In this document: positions 11,336-23,223 of the stretch, in pieces | Layout of the letters: each line of letters starts with the position of its first letter | Position numbering within the stretch: position 1 is the first letter of the stretch | NCBI RefSeq assembly: GCF_000340215.1 | Contig: NW_006921538.1 | Span: forward strand, 620,001 to 684,000 | Direction: 5' to 3' | DNA length: 64,000 nucleotides | Source: Pseudocercospora fijiensis CIRAD86 | Taxonomy: Eukaryota; Ascomycota; Dothideomycetes; Mycosphaerellales; Mycosphaerellaceae | Made by a program: the position numbers and the translations under genes | Notes under the pieces: generated by a model | Told to the model about the DNA's origin: nothing | The model's database searches: none | What the model saw: the letters and a program-made list of their open reading frames with translations, nothing else

Positions 11336-14082
11336 TTAGGTCCTAGCTCTTAACGCTCTCGAAGAGCTAAGCAGTGCTATCTACTAGCTAAACCCACACA
11401 TCGTCTCGATCTAGATTAAGCACTGCCTCCTCGATTAGACTATAATTAATACCCTCGAGGCGCTCCGTAGTATTAGGACCGTCTAAGGCATCGGATTGCA
11501 GTATAGTAGTACGGCCTCGTATAAAGTTCTAATTAGTAGCATTGAAGTTCTTAACGACCGCTAGTATCTAATCTGCGCTAATGTTCTAGATATCGTCTAA
11601 TAGCGTAAAGCTTCTATGCTGCTACTTTGTAAAGCTATCGATACGGATCTTGTCGGCTCGATTGAACACGCCTGCGCTAATATCCTTTTCGGTATAATAG
11701 CTAGTTCGATAGACACTAGAATTCTCCTTAAACATATCCCGGATAAGACGGGATAGCTCCCTATTTATTAATACTCGCTTAAAGGCGGCAGCAAGTCTAT
11801 AAGTCGAGTTAGCAAGGCGCTTATAATCCTCCGAGAGTGCGTAGTTAATTAGCTCAATCATCTTATTACTACCGACAGTATAGCCCTTCTTTCTAGATTA
11901 ATTAACTATTCTAGTAGCGAGAACTGCCTTCTATAGCTCCGCTATACTACCTTTATTTAACAGGAAATGGAAGTAGGTTATTAGGCGGCTATAATTGCTC
12001 TATCTAGCACCGAGGAACATTAGAATAGTATAATCTACGTACCGACGGAGATGACCGATATCCTATATACGGACGGCATAGCGAACACGCATAAACAAGG
12101 AGATCTCTTTTAGTAGTCTATATATCGAAGTAAAGGCCGTATCTAGTCTATTTAGTGCCGCGCCGTCGGTAGTAGTAGCTAGTCGATTAGGCATACTATC
12201 CTATGCCTCTAGCGATAAGAGCAGCTTATGCATTTCCTTTAAGATGTCTATATACTTAGCGGTAGTAATCTTCTCGATAATGGCCTACTTAACAACCTCG
12301 GGGCGAGTTTGATTACCTTAGCCTATTCTAACAATGTCCTCGGTAATATAGCTACGGTTAACTATAATCTAGAGCAGTATAGCGATAACTCGAGCATTAA
12401 AACAACGCTTAAGTAGTCTCTGTATACGGAAGAACTTTAGTAATTTAGGATTAACCTCCTTTATGCCCTAGAAGTTAACATTAGATAATAGAGAGAAGTC
12501 TAAGCGTTTACTAGCCTTATTCTTGTTCTAGTAGGTGCGGAAAGGCGTAAAGCATAGGTTTATAAAGATGTGGAACTAAGCAGGCACTAGAAGGACATGC
12601 TACTTCTTATCGTATACCGCCTTGTTCTCGACACCGCTAAAGATTATAGACAGTATGCGCTCGATCGTAAGCTAATTACTAACGTTAATAATCAATCGAT
12701 TGTCGAATATCGGATTATTAGGCTTTAGGCTAAGGTTGCTTTAGTAGATGTCGTCGTGCACTAAGGCAGTGCCCTTATTAGAGATCTCGTCGTTCTATAA
12801 TAGAGGCATAGCTAGCAACTAGGTCTTGCCTTTAAAGCTGCAGTCGATTTCCGGATACTCTAGCTACTAGACTAGATAGCCTCTATCCTTAGCTGCTTTA
12901 AATACCGCCTTAATCGCATTACCGAATATATATATACAGGCTTCGTAGAGCTAGTACATCTCGACTGCCTCGATAGTATTATTATTATCGATGTTATAGA
13001 TAATGTTCTTAGTTAGTACTAGCTTGGACCGGTCTAGCATGTCCTATATTAAGCCGCCCTCTAGAAGATTATTATATAGGGCGATATACGAATTAGTAAT
13101 ATTAACCTGTTTATTATTGTCTGTAATGTCTTAATCCTTGCGCTTTGCCTAGCGGTTAAAGTTATCGTAGCAGAGCTACTAAATGTATAGCTTTGCCTAC
13201 TCGAGGATCCTTAGCCGCTAGGTGTTAGCATTCTTCTTAATTAACGCCTAAATAGTCCTATACGAAGGAAGCAGACCTATACTATATAGGGTGTCGATAA
13301 GCGGAGCTAGTAGATTGCTAATATATACTAAGAGCAGACTAAGCGACTTTAGCATCTAGGAGGCTCGCTTTATCGCTATCGAATATACTACTATATACGT
13401 AATTGTATAGATACGCTTCTGCATTATATTACGCTTGTCCTCGAATAACATTACTCGCTATATAGTATCCTTACGGGTATTCGGTAGTATAAAGTCCTCG
13501 AGCAGGCGGTACTAATTCGGTATAATACTATAGATTACATTATGCATCTCGGAGAGGCGGCGTAGTATAGCAAGGCTCTCTTCTAGCTTATACGCATTAA
13601 AGAACTTCTTGCTAATTAAGTTCTTAACCTTAGCTCGCAGCTAGACAGCACTAATAAGATGCTTATTAGGTAGTATGTCTTATATAGCCTGCACCCGCTT
13701 ACGATAGGTCTTAGTGCCCTTATTACTAAACTATATAAACAACATCTTCTCTATCGGTAATTTAAGCTAAGTAAGGTGCTTTATAGCGAGGGCGTACTTC
13801 TACTTTAGTATACGGCGCGGACTACGATTGCTAGTAGGCTCGAGTTCGCCCTCTTCCTCGTCGTTTATCTTATCGAGGCTGCGCTTACTAGGATGCTAAA
13901 CAGGCTAATCGTTATTATCGGAGGCATTGCTAGTACGGCGCTTACGCTCTAGTTCGCCCTCGCTCTATAGCTCTTTATCTATATTAGTATCCTTATCCTT
14001 AGTTAGACTATTATTAACTAGCTAATTATATATAATGTTACGATTAGCGGTTCGTAGGCAGCGAGGAGTAGCGCGCTCTTTA

Positions 14083-14145
14083 GTAGGCTAAAGGCGAGTA
14101 GGCTAAAGGCGAGTAGGCTAAAGGCGAGCAGGCTAGCGGCGAGCA
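14083..14145. repeat. 15-bp minisatellite, about four copies
   Basis: The unit GTAGGCTAAAGGCGA is repeated four times, the last diverged. Within the minus-strand frame it encodes a repeated five-residue unit. Confidence 0.85.
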
Positions 14146-14599
14146 GCTAAGCGGTCCTTATCGCCTAGTATATTCTTAGAGTTATAGTAGTCGCTATAGT
14201 ACTAGCGCTAGCGGCGGCGATCTTTATCGAGTACTAGACCGGCGAATGCACTAGCGAATATAGGACCTAGCAGATCGGATAAAGGGCCTAGTATATCGGA
14301 AGTCTCTCCTAGTAGCGGTAGGTCTTCCGGAGTAGGCATTTCCTTATCTTTATCGTCTAGTCGAGGCGGTAGGCCGATATCTTCTTTGCGACGACGGTCT
14401 AGTTTAGATGTTAGTAGCGCTTCTATTAGATAAGAAGAGCTATGCTAATTATCTCCGCTACGACGATTAAGCTCGGAAGTGTTAGCTTAATTAGTTAAGT
14501 CGGAGCCGCTTATAGTATCGCTTGTACTGCTAGTGCTAGTGTTTATTAGCGCTCGAAGTAGTCGACTCGAGTAGCTAGCTAGCTAGCTAGCTAAAGTCG

Positions 14600-15640
14600 C
14601 CTTTGCTATTTAGCTAGATCTTAATAATAAGAAGTCGTAGGGGGTTGCTTATTACTACAAAGTTAGTTAGGAATACTAGGTCTACGAGCTCGTAGGTGTT
14701 TCGGGTATGTTAGGGATAGTATATCTAGAGGCTTCTAAGCCGCTAGTAAATGCTATCGGTAGAGTAACGAGAACTTAGCACTACTACGCTATACGCACTC
14801 GTATATAGCAAGAAAGTCGATCGCGAGTACTTTCTAAAGGGCCTCGAGTTAGTTTAGTTAAAAATAAAGGGGGGTATTACTACCGCTATTTCCGACGTAG
14901 ACGAGAACTCGATAGCGAGAAGTCGCGCGCAGGTACGTATAGCGAAGAAGTTAGTCGGATAGCCCTAATTAAGGACCTCTAGGTATTAACTTAGTATATA
15001 GCGATATATTAAGAATCGGTATGTTTAGATAGGCGGACAGCTATAGAAGTAGGCTCGGCTGAATTAGTGTAACTTAGCGCGCACACGTCGTATATACGAG
15101 ATTTTTGGATCGTTAGACTCGCAATTAGTAGGGCTACAACCTCCTTATATTGGATTTGCTAGTTGTCGTTAGTATAGCGAGATCGTATTTTAATAGCGGA
15201 ATCTACGATAAAAATTAGCGGTTTAGCTTTAGGCCTTTAGGCGAAGGATTAGGTAGAGTAGTGTATAATTAGTTATTCGGAAAGATAGAAGCTAGCCCTA
15301 ATTTATTTAAATCTATTACGTGCAATCTAACTAATTTACTACCGCGGAACGTAATCCTTAATATATAAAGGCCTAAACGGAGGTAGTTTTACGACTCTAT
15401 AACGTCGCGCTAGCACAACGATAACGATACCCTCTCGATCTAGCAATAACCGACCTTGCGATTGCCTAAGGCAAGATATAGAGAAAAGAGGTAGTCCTAA
15501 CTATAATATTAGTTCGACTATATATGTAGAGAGTCGTACTATAATAATAATAAAAATAATAACGATCTAGAATCATCTAACCGACAAAAACAATAGGCAT
15601 TATATTATAAACCTATCGAGAAGGCAAGCAAACTTCGACG
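14600..15640. repeat. RIP-mutated repeat remnant at the edge of gene island 1
   Basis: This has the same CpA/TpG-poor composition. A plus-strand frame is open, apart from RIP-type stops, from about 14,594 to about 15,010 (it includes YELVGVSGMLGIVYLEASK). I do not recognise it. Normal composition with common CA and TG returns at about 15,640, which marks the border. Confidence 0.5.
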
Positions 15641-16159
15641 CCCTGTGCACCACAAAAAAAAAGACGAAATGAAAGAAGTGAAAAGGCAAGACACTCGAAA
15701 CATCCCAACTCCTCCCCAAATTCTGGAGACGCGATGGCGGCCACAAGCAAAAACCTCACATTCCACGAGCGATGATCCCGGCTTTATCACGACCCACACA
15801 CCGGAAGCATCTCATGCGCCTACACCAGACAAGCAGCAACCAACCCCCAAAGCCTCACCACTCAGACCCAAATGACCGCGAGCGTAGATACCAATTCTTC
15901 CCCGAAAAGACATTTCAGAGATAAAACCTTTCTATCAAATCCTCACCTCGTAATATCTATACACACACATCCATATCCATAACCATACCCATACCCACTT
16001 CTCAGTCATGCATTCCATTGCATCTGCATAGTCGCTATGATCGCCAAAGACACAAAAACAAGCGGTAGTCCCACCCAAACACCCTCCTCCTCCCCAAATT
16101 CACGCTGCCGTAGCCTTTGGCAAAGCATGACTGAAATCCACCCTACTTTCATCCCACTC

Positions 16160-19129
16160 CTAGTCGAAATCCATAGGTTTATCTTCCAGCTGCACACCCT
16201 TACTGCTCGCCTCGGGAGAGTCGACGAGATCCGCACCTTCGATACTCTCATGCTTGTTAACTAAACTCTGCCTTCTCAATCCGCCCGTACCTCGTCTAGC
16301 AGTGACGCCACGAATGCGGGACAAGCTGTCTTTCTTGGTAGGAGTGCCTTCTGTGGTGGCGGGGGACGAGTCGTCCGGGTTGGTGACGCGGTATTTTGAA
16401 GCAGGAGGCTTGATGCTGATGGTGCTTGCTGTCGATGGTTGGGATGTAAGCACGGTGGAAGAAGCTGTGTGGGCTGGCGTGGAATCTACGCTACTGCTGT
16501 AGAAGTGGCTGGGGTTCATGAAATCGCTTGGTGAGTTGATCGAGGCGGAGACGTGGCCAGAAATGCGCTTAGCCGTTTCTGTGGCACTTCGTTCTCGTGG
16601 CGTATAGTCTTCAGCGGGTGGAGGTTGATGGAAGGTGCCGTTGGTCCTCTCAGGAGTGTCTTGGGGCGAAGTAGGCGGCAGTCGGGTTGCAGATGGACTT
16701 TGTGGAATGTTCAAGCTATCCCGGTTGCTGGACGTGGCTGAGGCGCCCGTTGGTGACATGACACGTGCGTTTTGCTGAGCAGCAGTGGTACTCACCGGAA
16801 ATCTGGTCTCCGGTCCACGGCTGCGGTCTCTGCGATGTCCGGCTGTAAGCGGCACTCTGGTATTGGTATCCGGGCTCGGGTTTCGACTTCTGGTGCCACC
16901 GGCTTGTGCCTGCTGTGCAGCTGCAATAGCACGTTGGCGCTCTTCCATGTGCGCTTTGCGTCTCGACTCGTCGGTGCTGATAGCACGAGTCTGTCTTGTG
17001 GAGCCCGAGTTGGTGTGTGACAGGCTTGACTGACGCTTGAGCTCCCCAAAGATAGCATCTTTGTGTGCGAAAAGATCGCGGAGAAGTCGCACGTTGTACT
17101 TCTCATTCATGGTCAGGCCAGTCTGCTGCTTCGGTCGCATAATGCAGGGAGCCAGGATGCCTGCAAGCTGTGCAACGTATGCATCGTCTGCGCTCGTAAG
17201 CTCAATCAATCTAGTAAAGTGCGTTACCAGCGCATCCAAAGTGGCTATGTTTGCAAGACGGAGCTGGCCGAGAGTCGACTGGATCACCTGTACTCTCGTT
17301 GCGTCCGACGCAGATTGTGCAGTACTCGTGTATATAGTCTTGATGATCTCGTACACGTGCGAGCTGACAAGGCTGTCGGGCAGCTCTAACAGGTACAGCT
17401 TCAGCACTGCAGCCACTATTGGCACCTCGTACTTTTCAAGCACCTCCTGGGAGACGGGCTTCCCAGTGTTGAGCTGGCTTCGCAGGTGGTGCTGCGCGCC
17501 GAGTGGCACATCTATGGTCCAGATGCTGCGACGCGCCTCATCGCCTTCCAAATCGGGGTAATGCGAGTCCAGGAATGTCAATATCGTGGTGATGATGAGT
17601 GGCACTCGTTTTCGGTCAGCGCGAGCTCGTGCTTCAATATCAATGCCAAAAGTCTGCTCATCGACCTTGTTGTAGTAGTTCTCGTACACCGTGACCTTGG
17701 GAATGTATTGGCCGGTGCGGTAATTCTCGAGCAAGTATCGGAGATCGCTTTGTGGCTGCACAGTCTCCTGAAACAGCATCATGTTGTCCACTGATGACTG
17801 CAGTGCGGGGATCACATTGCTGACAGCGCCACTGAAGTCGAGCACAACACTTTTGATGGCTTTGAGTCGGTCAAGCTCGCAACGTTCCATGAACCTCATG
17901 TGCTCAATCATGGCTTCTTCGAGGCTACACCGGAGGCCGTCTAGCTTGCGGACAGCAGCTTTGTAACGCTCATCAGCCTCCCGAGCTTCTCTGCGTAGCT
18001 TTTCCCCTGGTGTCTCATTAGGATGCGCATTGTTGAGCGGGTTCCAGCCTCCAAGATACTCGCTGACACGATCACCAATGACGGGACTACCAGGCACCGA
18101 GTCGCTAGAGCCGGCAGACATCATGGTGGAGGTTCGGTTGAGAGGACCCCGCTTCTCAGGAATGCCAGTAATCTGGAACACTTTCGTTTTCCACTGGTAA
18201 TTGGTTTTGCTGCTGTTGAAAAAGCTGTTGCCAACATTGCCTACAAGGCGCAGAAAGCCGTGCGTGATCATATCTTGCCCGATGCGCTCTGCATAAGCAA
18301 TACTATTCGCATGCAGGTGCTTCTGGATGTATTCTGTAATGTCTGCGCCAGTACTCGTGTTTGGGTAGGTACCCATGATGGGGACCTTGGTATCTCGGAG
18401 AGGGATGTTCTCCAGGACGTGAGTGAGAATCTTCTTCACTTGCTCCGGCGTGTAGGTCTGGTCTCCAATTTCAATCGGCTCTGGCTCTTCCGGCTCTTCG
18501 CCAATCTTGATGCTGGGAACATTCTGCGGCGCTCCAGGTCCGACCTTCGGCGAACCATTAGCAGCTGCGGCTGCAGAATTGGGATCTTGAAAGGCCAGCT
18601 TCTCTTCCTCGTCCAAGTCCTCCACACGTCGGCATTTGTTGTAGTACGCGCTCCGATACTGTCGGACGGTCTCCGCCTGCCTGTCGTGGGCCTTGATTCG
18701 ACCTTGTAGATCGTCTTGACTATTCTGAACGCGCGCAGCGTGTTGATCACACCAGCGGCCAAATGGGTTCACCACTAGCTCTCGAATGTTCGAAGCAATC
18801 TTCTTATGACTCCGCGCCTCTGCAGCCATTTCAGTGCGCACGCCTTCGTAGGCCTTTTTGACGCTGGCGCCATCATCTCTTTGAAAGCCGCCATCTATTC
18901 GATTCGTAGCTCCTTCGATATCTGCCAACTTTTGTCCGTACGTGTCCTCTGCCTCTGCGCGCATTCGCGCAACAGTGAGTAACTGCTCATTCTCTTGGAC
19001 GCCCTGCTGAAGTTTCTGAAAGAGTACGCCGAGGCCTGTGGTTGCTTAGCGCCTATACTCTGCACTTACGCGGCATAGCTTACCTCCAGCATAGTCCGAA
19101 GACCAAAATGAGTTGGCAAACGAAGTCAT
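16160..19129 (-). CDS. RGD2: Rho GTPase-activating protein with F-BAR, DEP and RhoGAP domains (RGD2/Rga8 type)
   Basis: Two exons: 19129-19084 and 19035-16160, with a 48-bp GT-AG intron (19083-19036), giving 973 aa. The start ATG at 19,129 gives MTSFANSFWSSDYAGG; splicing joins it to LGVLFQKLQQGVQENEQLL, restoring a full F-BAR N-terminus. An unspliced reading would start at Met40. F-BAR halves lie at about residues 5-165 and 355-450, separated by a DEP domain (about 210-305). RhoGAP follows at about 495-680 (KRVPLIITTILTFL ... LAPCIMRP), then a long Ser/Thr/Pro-rich disordered tail. Family members bind curved membrane through F-BAR and act on Cdc42/Rho-type GTPases in polarised growth and septation. 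Oddity: the usual arginine-finger segment (GIFRvSG) reads RSIWTIDVPL, with Thr in place of Arg. The 3' neighbour is RIP-mutated repeat DNA, yet the gene looks intact. Confidence 0.92.
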
Positions 19130-19787
19130 TTTGGCCCAGATCCTCCGCTCCACCGCTCCGCTACCCAATCTTATGCGATCCTGCGCAATTGCTATGGGCC
19201 AATGATTTTTCCGAATCCAGTTCGGGTGTAAGGTCAGGCTGGAAACGAGGGTATAAGCAGTGATATGAAATGCGCCGGAGCTGCTGGGCAATCAAGCAAC
19301 CCGCATAGTCCAGTGTAGAAGGGTCTGGGGTAGGAGGGAAGGTAGAAAGTTGCTTAAACAGAGCAGAGGTTCGCGATTCCCACGGTGGAGGGTATGGTAA
19401 AGTAAACTGGGAAGAGATACCCAGGAACTTCTTGCGCAAGCGCCGTTTGTGTTGAGGTAATCCCGAGCAAGGGTCTCTGGTCTCCTCAGGCATCCAGCTC
19501 AGCCTCACAATGTCGGAGCATGGATGAAACTGTGTTGAGAAGACTGTTGGCTTCCCGAACACTGTGAAATGAGGCGAAAACATAAGGCTTTATCAAAACC
19601 AGACAAAGGCTAAAATGAATACACTTCTTCATGTGATGCGTCGTTTGCCCAGGATGTAGACAGACAGGGCTTGGCGCTCACGTGGCCTAAGTACAAAGTA
19701 GCTCTTTCCCGACAACATTGGCCAGACAAACAACGTCAGCGGCAACAACAACACCTCCTCCACGCATTGTTCAACACAAGCGACACC
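19130..19787. other. Divergent intergenic/promoter region
   Basis: 658 bp separate the RhoGAP gene (leftward) from the coiled-coil gene (rightward), so both promoters must lie here. Short minus-strand reading frames are present but have no recognisable coding content. I see no certain factor-binding site. Confidence 0.5.
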
Positions 19788-20424
19788 ATGGCACCAACCC
19801 GCCAAAAGAAACCCACCAAAATCGTCCCCCCACCACCCAGCGATGATGATGAAGAAGAAGAAGAAGAAGCAGAAGAACCTTCTCCAAGCCCTCACAACAC
19901 CTCTCAATCCCAGTCGCAGTCGCAATCACAAGAAGTTCCAATAGACATAGAAAAAGCGAATAAATTTCTCGATGAAATCAAGCAACAGGTAAGACGAGAG
20001 CCCAAGTACCAATTCGCACAATCAAACATTCAATATCTTCCTTCCTTCCTTCCTTCCTTCCGCCAGCTTACTTTCCCTTTCCTCCAGAACGCAAAACGCA
20101 TCCAAATCCGCTCTCTCGAAATCGAAAAGTCTCACCACCACCGCCTCCAAAAAATCCAAAAAAACATGCAAATTTCTCGAAAGGCGTATGAAAAGAAAGT
20201 GTACGTTTGCCAACAACCAACAAATCTTCAGGCGTCTTTTTCTAATTCTTGAGTACAGTCGTCATCTCCGGCACCCACACCTCCTCCGTCTTCGGGAATT
20301 GCTGCAAGAAAAGAAAAATGTGGAGAGGGAGTTGGAGGGGTGTTATGGGAGGATTGAACAGGGGTATAGCGTCACTGCGCAGCAGTTCCAGGTTGCCGTG
20401 ACTACTGATAAGATGGAGGAGTGA
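19788..20424 (+). CDS. Small coiled-coil protein of unknown function
   Basis: Three exons: 19788-19988, 20088-20200 and 20259-20424, giving 159 aa. Introns are 99 and 58 bp, both GT-AG (GTAAGA and GTACGT donors). The start ATG lies in a good context (CACCATGGC); an upstream in-frame Met at 19,671 is unlikely. The protein begins basic (MAPTRQKKPTKIV), then has an Asp/Glu run (DDDEEEEEE, residues 19-27) and a Ser-Gln repeat (about 38-47). A long Lys/Glu/Leu-rich helix (about 52-140) looks like a coiled coil: EKANKFLDEIKQQ joined by splicing to NAKRIQIRSLEIEKS, later LRELLQEKKNVERELEG. There is no signal peptide or membrane segment. I do not recognise the family. Splicing keeps the helix in frame across both junctions, which supports the model. 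Confidence 0.72.
20088..20200 (+). other. Internal exon 2 of the coiled-coil gene
   Basis: The upstream acceptor follows a pyrimidine tract that includes a (TTCC)n run (20,040-20,060) inside intron 1. The downstream donor GTACGT starts at 20,201. The exon has 113 nt, so skipping it would shift the frame. Confidence 0.65.
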
Positions 20425-21399
20425 GGAGAGAAGGGTTGGAGGGATGGATGGATGTGGTTGATGATGGATGAAAATATGTTTTTGCTGTCAAGGAGGATTG
20501 CCGATACTAGTTTATGAGAGGATGAATATGTATTATAGCTGGGAAATCATGGACGAGCCACACGAAGTCGCATGATGAGGATAATTTTAATGACTTAACA
20601 CGCAAGATGCGGCGGGTGAGAAAATGCTTGTTCGTTTGATCTGATGTGCTGTGAATTACCTTGGCGATGTCGATGTAATGGCGGTTGTATTGAAGATACT
20701 GTGCGTACAAGGTACACTTCTTGCCGTCTGATCGTGAGGAGTCATTTTAATAGGTGAATCTGTTAGATTGCGAAACCAAGCTCTTGTGGGCAGTGCAGTG
20801 TGAGGAGAACTAGAAGCAGTCATCGATACTATATTAGGAAGAAAAGGGGAGGTGCAAAAATTTTGCAAGCCAAATTTTGATTCTTATGAATGGTGTGGTC
20901 AAAATTGAGTCTTTGGTAACGTTGTGGATTGGTATTTGAAAAGTTATCCGGTTAAGCCAGTAAAAACCTATCCAGACAACAATCCCGCCGACCTTTTGAC
21001 TCTCAATCAAAGCGTTTGACTGATACCTAAGATTACAAACCTGAGATGCGATGAACCTGAATAAACAAGAAAGCGACCAAAGGAGAACAAGGAATGGCGT
21101 GCTGCTACAACCCGTACCGTACCTGCCGTTGAAGCGTTCCGCTTTCTTTGATGTTGGGTATCATCTGCCTCCGCTTCCATCCCCATCGTTCCTTGCCAAG
21201 CCTTGGCTTAGCTTCACTCATGCCAAAAATGACCGTTATTATGCGTGCGATTCTCCTCCCAATGCAATGCAATGCAAAGTATTCGTAGTTCATGACCAAC
21301 GCTCGCCATGCTTTAAAGATTTGAGTTGGTACTGATGAGTGTCGGGGTGGGGGGTGGCAAATGTTGTGTAAAGGGCGCGTGGCGTTGTTAGATCTGTGG
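20425..21399. other. Convergent intergenic region, no gene seen
   Basis: 975 bp lie between two convergent stop codons. This should hold both 3' UTRs. Reading frames are short and unconvincing. Confidence 0.5.
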
Positions 21400-23223
21400 T
21401 TATCGGAAAGGAGCCGAGTTCGGAGCGGCGGACGGGGAAGGGGAAGGCCTATGGAACATGGAAATGAGACGTCTTCCAACACTTGGCTCTAGTTCTGTTC
21501 CGTCGCGGGCAATCTTGACTTCTCGATTTGCGTTCCATGGGTTCCGAAGGCCTCTCGTCCTGTAGAATGGTAAGCGGCTTGTTGATTGCCATTCGATTTT
21601 GAACTGTCGTCCCCAGTTCTGCCCTGACGCTCCGTCCCTAGTCGGTGAGCCATCGTCCTCCGAGTGGTCAGCCTCCCAGAAGATTGTCCCACGTGCACTA
21701 TCGTCGATGATTCGTCCCCTGGGAGCTGTCGAGGTTGCTGGTGTTGGGATGGATTGTGGAGATACCGCGGGATCGGTTCCAACTTGCTCCAAAGCCGGCA
21801 TTGCGGACAGACTGATAGGCTCTCCGGAAATGATGGAAGCCATCCTAGCGTAGCCGAAGTATTCTCCTGATTTATTCGCGGAGAAAATGAGGTACACATT
21901 TTCAGCCTGATCATATGCCTTATTGAGCCCATCTTCATTATGTGACTGTGTAGCCCACGTGCCATTTCGCACACTTGCCTCAAGATCCTGTGCTGTAAGG
22001 CTCTTGACGATGAAGTACTTTTCTAGCACCTTCTCGCCAGGCGGTGGAGGTACAGCCCCGGTCGACAAACTTGGAGGATCCCCGGATGTACCCTCTACAC
22101 CACCTTGACCAGAGTGACTGCGCGCGATCGTAGGACCAAGAGAGTCTTCCGTGATGCTATCCGTTGCTGAAGGTGAGTCTCCAGGCGGCGAGTCAGTACT
22201 TTCCTCGCCGGCCGGCACAGGAGAGCTTGATGCAGTGCCGCGTCTTAGTCTGCAGACAAGTCGAACGCCGTGAAATCGCGAGTCGTGGAAGCGATGCATG
22301 GCAGCTGTGCACGCCGCATCGGTCTTGTAGTTGACGAAGGCACAGTTGCTTTTCGCGATGAGGAACACGCTCTCGATGTCGTTCGTCGCGTCGCGCGAAA
22401 AGTGGTCTTTGAGATGCATCACTTGAGCAGCAGGAGGCAAGTTGCCGACCCAGAGTGCATGGCCAGACTGTTTCGGTTTTCGCGGAGGACCTCGGGGAAA
22501 GTTGGGAATAGGTGCTGCATCTGCGGAGCCGTGCCTTGCGAACTGTGCTGCAGCAGAGTCAATTGAAGGAAGTGTGGCGAGCGAACATGAAATTTTACCT
22601 GGATCTGCTGGCATACCCGGCATCATGAATGCTGCCTGTGGTCCGAATCGAGGGTCAATGGGCGAGAATTGCGTGGGACTGAGCCCATAGCCGTACGGAT
22701 CGAGTGGTGAATATGGCATCTGAGGCTGCAGCGGAAAGGGCTGCTGCCTCTGAACAGGACTTGGACCAGCAGCATAATGCCCACCTAGAAACTGTTGCTG
22801 CTGCATCCTCGCCAGCAAAGCAGGGTCTGGATAATGCGGACTCCTCTGTGCTGGAAATGCCATGACTTGATGCGTCTGATAGGGATTGGTGGGCGAAGAA
22901 AGACCTTGAGTCGGGTCGACATTTCCATATGTTCTCCCTGTCATGCCTGACTGGACAGGTGGAAGTGCTCCGGCCAGGGAGCCCATCTCAAACGGCTGCC
23001 CAAATTGACCCAAATTTTGGGGGAGTTGATTTTGGTTCTGCGAAAGGTACTCTAATTGGGATTGAAACGGTGCACTGTTTCGACAGTCAGATCAACAGCA
23101 AGTGTCGGAGAAGGTGAAATGAGAGACATGCCTTTGTTGCTGACGGGACTGAGGGGGGTTCTGGGAGATGAGGTGATTGTGTTCATCCTGCGACTGGGTC
23201 GCAACTGGGTCGTGGGCACTCAT
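21400..23223 (-). CDS. RRM and YTH domain RNA-binding protein (m6A reader type)
   Basis: Model: exon 1 23223-23132, exon 2 23074-22599, exon 3 22547-21400, giving 571 aa. Intron 1 (57 bp) has a GC donor (AAAG|GCATGT) and an ACAG acceptor; only this junction keeps frame between MSAHDPVATQSQDEH and APFQSQLEYL. Intron 2 (51 bp) is a multiple of three without stops, so retention would give 588 aa. The N-terminus is Gln/Pro-rich. The RRM lies at about 220-295 (HALWVGNLPP ... CAFVNY). The YTH domain lies at about 365-555: EKYFIVKSLTAQDLE, NVYLIFSANKSGEYFGYARM, and NWGRQFKIEW. Candidate aromatic-cage Trp residues are at about 387 (GTWATQ), 480 (TIFWEA) and 501 (NWGRQ). The domain carries a roughly 55-residue insert after ARMAS. 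YTH proteins bind N6-methyladenosine in mRNA, so a post-transcriptional role is inferred. Confidence 0.9.
22548..22598 (-). other. In-frame 51-bp intron of the YTH gene (retention possible)
   Basis: The donor is GTAAAATT and the acceptor CTGCAG. A branch-like TTGACT lies upstream of the acceptor, followed by a pyrimidine-rich piece. With no stop and a length divisible by three, retention would add 17 residues (GKISCSLATLPSIDSAA). Confidence 0.6.

Larger units (their letters stand above)
11300..14560 (-). pseudogene. Long unidentified transposon-type ORF, RIP-inactivated
   Basis: A single minus-strand frame of roughly 1,050 codons runs through RIP-type stops (Gln and Trp to TAG). The longest clean piece is 11,622-11,861, starting MIELINYALSEDYKRLANS. 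The N-terminal third is low-complexity and acidic with a small PTRLQ repeat (14,083-14,145). The middle has RAKVKNLISKKFFNAY (about 13,600) and a LCYDNFNR motif (about 13,150) followed by a large folded-looking region. From memory the layout resembles the DUF6589-type ORFs of fungal repeats, but this is weak and no transposase motif was certain. Its downstream end abuts the (GATA)n tract at 11,112. No terminal inverted repeats were found. Confidence 0.5.

Noticed and set aside
17037..18709. Plus-strand ORFs of up to 228 codons inside the RhoGAP gene
   Set aside because: They are antisense shadows of a conserved long coding frame.
19161..19583. 140-codon minus-strand ORF upstream of the RhoGAP gene
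   Set aside because: It overlaps the RhoGAP start region in another frame, has no domain, and lies in the divergent promoter.
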